From an uncultured Clostridia bacterium (lineage in GTDB: Bacteria; Bacillota; Clostridia; Oscillospirales; Oscillospiraceae): a stretch of DNA of 9,140 nucleotides. This document shows positions 7,205 to 9,140 of this stretch, in pieces. The stretch covers positions 1 through 9,140 of the forward strand of contig CALCRH010000053.1 of NCBI GenBank assembly GCA_937894515.1. The letters run 5' to 3'. Within the stretch, counting starts at the first letter, position 1, and the number at the start of each line of letters is the position of its first letter. Under the pieces are notes generated by a model that searched no databases, was not told the origin of the DNA, and saw nothing but the letters and a program-made list of their open reading frames with translations. The position numbers and the translations under genes are program-made.

Positions 7205-7364
7205 CACGCTCCTCAAACATATCCAGAGGAATATGCCACCTGTCGATCTGATCCTGACAAATCGGACAGACCTGTCTTCCTTCGGGGATGATCCTGCCAC
7301 AGCAAACGCAGTGTTCGGCATTGGTGTTCAAGACTTTAACTTCAACCTTTGCTTTCCTACTCAT
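7185..7364 (-). CDS. Small zinc-ribbon protein (59 aa)
   Basis: This short frame encodes 59 residues: MSRKAKVEVKVLNTNAE, then HCVCCGRIIPEGRQVCPIC, then an acidic tail ending FEERDDDDRQ. CxCC and CPIC supply the four cysteines of a rubredoxin-like zinc ribbon. The phrase CCGRIIPEGRQVC is familiar from small ICE proteins of the Tn1549 group. The function is unknown; nucleic-acid or protein binding is only inferred from the zinc-ribbon pattern. The ATG at 7364 overlaps the stop of the DpnD/PcfM-like gene (ATGA), with GGTGA about 6 bases upstream. Its 3' end overlaps the start of the 187-residue gene by up to 20 bases. It is short enough to be missed by length-filtered gene finders. Confidence 0.75.
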   Translation of the reverse strand: MSRKAKVEVKVLNTNAEHCVCCGRIIPEGRQVCPICQDQIDRWHIPLDMFEERDDDDRQ

Positions 7365-7558
7365 CTTGCTTCACCCCGTTCCATCGTTTTTTCGTTTGTT
7401 TTGGGTTCTTCGGCTTCGATTTCATACTCGCCGCTTGACCAGTTCGTGTTTCCAAGCTGATACTGCGCTTCTGCTTTGTCTTGCGCTTCTTGGCGGCTGT
7501 CGGCTTCGACCTCAATCGTTCCGTAGGAGATTTCCTTTACATTGCATACGAACTTCAT
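7361..7558 (-). CDS. DpnD/PcfM-like small protein (65 aa)
   Basis: The 65-residue product starts MKFVCNVKEISYGTIEVEADSR and continues with QEAQDKAEAQYQLGNTNW. This is the pattern of DpnD/PcfM-family proteins, a short beta hairpin followed by a helix with EADSxxEA. These small proteins occur in conjugative plasmids and ICEs; their role is not established. The last ~20 residues (EAEEPKTNEKTMERGEAR) are charged and probably unstructured. The final RGEAR is forced by the ribosome binding site of the next gene. The start ATG overlaps the stop of the 316-residue gene (ATGA at 7555-7558), and GGTGA lies upstream. The family name is recalled and moderately sure. Confidence 0.65.
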   Translation of the reverse strand: MKFVCNVKEISYGTIEVEADSRQEAQDKAEAQYQLGNTNWSSGEYEIEAEEPKTNEKTMERGEAR

Positions 7559-8505
7559 CTTGCATCACCTCTGTCTTTCGTTTTGTTTGGGCAAAACCGC
7601 CCGTTTGCATCGTAGTTTTTTGGATCGGCTCCGGGCACATCCCATCCGAACATAGAACCAGCAACCATACATTCCTCCTGTGTTTTCGTTACGCCGAGCT
7701 TTTTGTTATTCTCGGCAGCAATCACTCTGCTGACAGCGGCATCATTGCAGTTCAAATCGGAGTGGTAATACCCAGTTTCACCTTTCTTCAAAATGATCAT
7801 CTCTCCCGTTTCCGCCATCACGCTGAAACAGTGATCTGGCAAGGAAGAACGGAGAGGAATCACCTTATTGCCGTTCTGCTCCATTCGCTCGGCAAACTCG
7901 CAGATGTGATACAGGTTTCTACCAACCTCAACATGATAATCGTCAATATATCGGCAAACTTCATCGAAGTAGGAACCGTCATTCAGTGTGATACGAACCT
8001 TATCATCATCGGGGATTCTGAACTTTTCTTCATAGTTCGGCGTGATGAAACGGATGCCTCGCACTGCCTGCTTCATGTGCTTATCCAGCCATTCACGGAC
8101 ATAGCAATGGCAGTAAAGATTGTATTCGCCTTTTTCGGGGCAGAGGCGGAGCAAATAACTGTATTTTTCCGTGTCAACACGAACACCGTAATACTCCATA
8201 TCCGTTTTCATTCGTGCCTGCGGATTGGAATAGCAGTATCCGGCAAGTGCTTTGCGGTTATGAAGAATATCGCCTTCCTCACGCAAAGAGTTAATAACTG
8301 CATCGAACTCATCTTTGAACTCTTGCGTTTTCAGACGGTCGTTCCAACCGTTCCATGAGGAAAAGAAGCCGTTTCCGTCAGTATCCATATCCGCACGGAG
8401 ATAGCCGATAAACCCGGTCTGTGCCGAAATCTGTGAGCTTTGCGAAAAGGTGTATTTATCTTCGGTTTCAATCATTGCTCGCTTTTCGTATTCGATTTCA
8501 CTCAT
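7555..8505 (-). CDS. ICE conserved protein of unknown function (316 aa)
   Basis: I recognise this protein as a regular member of Tn1549-like ICE cargo but cannot name a domain. It looks soluble, with no signal peptide or membrane segment. Distinctive stretches are SAQTGFIGYLRADMDTDGNG (29-48), FKDEFDAVINSLREEGDILHN, a YGVRVDTEKYSYLLRLCPEKGEYNLYCHCY block, and YIDDYHVEVGRNLYHICEFAERM. A hydrophobic segment, GEMIILKKGETGYYHSD, follows, and the C-terminal part contains ECMVAGSMFGWDVPGADPKNYD. Relatives I remember keep the same order and length, so the gene appears complete. The start ATG 8505 overlaps the stop of the upstream reading frame (ATGA), with AGAGGTGA 6 bases upstream. The protein ends RGDAR because the next gene's ribosome binding site lies there. 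A long open frame on the plus strand opposite this gene (7288-8358) is judged an antisense shadow. Confidence 0.72.
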   Translation of the reverse strand: MSEIEYEKRAMIETEDKYTFSQSSQISAQTGFIGYLRADMDTDGNGFFSSWNGWNDRLKTQEFKDEFDAVINSLREEGDILHNRKALAGYCYSNPQARMKTDMEYYGVRVDTEKYSYLLRLCPEKGEYNLYCHCYVREWLDKHMKQAVRGIRFITPNYEEKFRIPDDDKVRITLNDGSYFDEVCRYIDDYHVEVGRNLYHICEFAERMEQNGNKVIPLRSSLPDHCFSVMAETGEMIILKKGETGYYHSDLNCNDAAVSRVIAAENNKKLGVTKTQEECMVAGSMFGWDVPGADPKNYDANGRFCPNKTKDRGDAR

Positions 8506-8556
8506 CGTGCTTCACCTCTTTCTTTTTTGGAGGGCGGAGTTCTGTCCTCACGCTGA
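8502..8556 (-). pseudogene. 3' remnant of an unidentified ICE gene
   Basis: The last roughly 17 codons before TGA 8502 (REDRTPPSKKERGEAR) belong with the ICE block. They are GC-richer than the nucleotidase part, and the ending matches the RGEAR/RGDAR ends of the following genes. They also carry the GGTGA ribosome binding site for the 316-aa gene. The rest of this gene is absent, and too little is left to identify it. Confidence 0.6.
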
Positions 8557-9140
8557 ATTTCTTTTGCTTTTTCAGTTGAATTGCTAAACGAAATTGATTT
8601 AACAAGTTGTGTAGCAATTGAGGTAATACAGGACTCATCAATAACACCAACAAAACCGATTTTTAAACCGTTTTCCACGGTAAAAGTCGCATATTCTTGA
8701 CCTAATTCACTTTGTTGAGTTGTTCCTTTTTGTTTAGTGTCCCAATCAAAATCATAAACGTTTGAAGCCAATGTTGGAATGCTATAACCATTATATTTTC
8801 TTGATTGAATTTCCTTTAAAACATCTAAGTTCCAATCAAAGTCGTGATTACCTAAAGTTCTTAAATTCATATTGGCATAAGCAAAAACATCTTGGACGAT
8901 TTGCCCATGGTTGTAATTTGATTCAAAAGATCCTTGCCAAGTGTCGCCTTGATCAATAAATAAAGTATTTGGTTGGCTTGTTTTTTGTTTGATGAAAGTG
9001 CCGATATTTGCAATGCCAGCTTCTTTATAATTTTCGTTTATTGCACCATGAAAATCATTAATGCCAAAAATACTAATAGGATGAATTCCAGTTAATGGTT
9101 TTTTGTCATCATGATTATCGTTTGATGGTGTACAAGAGCA
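8502..9140 (-). CDS. Chimeric frame: N-terminal part of a 5'-nucleotidase-family metallophosphoesterase joined to an ICE gene tail
   Basis: The frame is open from the right edge to TGA 8502. From the edge to about 8556 it reads as a calcineurin-like 5'-nucleotidase/2',3'-cyclic phosphodiesterase, an extracytoplasmic enzyme that releases phosphate from nucleotides. Counting from the edge, the metal-site motifs are GINDFHG (26-32), DQGDTWQGS (63-71) and LGNHDFDWN (96-104), followed by LASNVYDFD. The edge sequence CSCTPSNDNHDD resembles the region just after a lipoprotein cysteine, so a lipid anchor is likely, but the true start is outside. The ATG at 8870 is internal, since NDFHG and GDTWQG lie upstream of it. 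After about STEKAKEIQ the sequence becomes ICE-like (REDRTPPSKKERGEAR). The GHxH motif and C-terminal substrate domain are therefore missing, so the product would not be an active enzyme as drawn. Confidence 0.8.
   Translation of the reverse strand, partial: CSCTPSNDNHDDKKPLTGIHPISIFGINDFHGAINENYKEAGIANIGTFIKQKTSQPNTLFIDQGDTWQGSFESNYNHGQIVQDVFAYANMNLRTLGNHDFDWNLDVLKEIQSRKYNGYSIPTLASNVYDFDWDTKQKGTTQQSELGQEYATFTVENGLKIGFVGVIDESCITSIATQLVKSISFSNSTEKAKEIQREDRTPPSKKERGEAR
8548..8566. other. Right junction between ICE DNA and the 5'-nucleotidase gene
   Basis: Base composition and protein character change here, between the codons for AKEI and QRED (minus strand). The two parents happen to be in the same frame, so no stop marks the join. 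The position is an estimate. Confidence 0.65.

Noticed and set aside
7205..7321. N-terminal extension of the 187-aa protein up to 7321
   Set aside because: The extension reads through the zinc-ribbon gene in another frame and shows no conserved features; the coupled starts at 7204/7198 fit better.
7288..8358. Long plus-strand open frame (356 codons) opposite the 316-aa ICE gene
   Set aside because: It has no recognisable family features, is full of Phe/Leu/Ser/Cys as expected of an antisense reading, and opposes well-supported overlapping minus-strand genes.
8502..8870. Separate 122-aa gene starting at ATG 8870
   Set aside because: The frame continues open to the window edge, and the NDFHG and GDTWQG motifs lie upstream of that ATG, so it is internal.

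Overview
The window is a mosaic of two kinds of DNA. Bases 390 to about 8555 are a moderately GC-rich (mid-40s percent by eye) block of minus-strand genes. They are typical of Tn1549-like integrative and conjugative elements (ICEs) of gut Clostridia. The two ends, about 1-388 and 8555-9140, are much more AT-rich (about 30% GC in the lines I counted). They look like chromosomal genes of a low-GC Firmicutes or Mollicutes-type bacterium. No rRNA, tRNA, CRISPR array, integrase, relaxase or element end is visible.

Left flank, read on the minus strand: the last 32 codons of a ComEA-like DNA-uptake protein (helix-hairpin-helix), overlapped by one base by the start of comEC, which runs off the window. 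Right flank: the N-terminal part of a calcineurin-like 5'-nucleotidase, probably a lipoprotein, which enters from beyond base 9140. Both flank genes are cut in mid-gene where the ICE DNA begins, and they are different genes. The block is therefore not a clean insertion into one site.

ICE block, in transcription order from high to low coordinates: the tail of an unidentified gene; a 316-aa ICE conserved protein; a small DpnD/PcfM-like protein; a 59-aa zinc-ribbon protein; a ~187-aa ICE/phage-type conserved protein; an LPD28-like protein; a small winged-helix-like protein; and a very large polyvalent protein. The last has an ArdC-like N terminus, family repeats, a MutS domain I-like module and an N6-adenine methyltransferase-like domain. 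Nearly all start codons overlap the preceding stop (ATGA), so the genes look translationally coupled in one operon. The large protein is truncated at the left junction before the helicase domain that I recall as normal for this family.

The most interesting signal is a complete TnpV-like gene (114 aa, strong ribosome binding site). It lies inside the large gene on the same strand in the +1 frame, exactly where the large protein has its Gly/Asp/Arg-rich linker. Next come the two mid-gene junctions. The left one falls in about 10 bases that suit both parental sequences, as expected of illegitimate recombination or of a chimeric assembly. All family calls are from memory and inspection; no database was searched.
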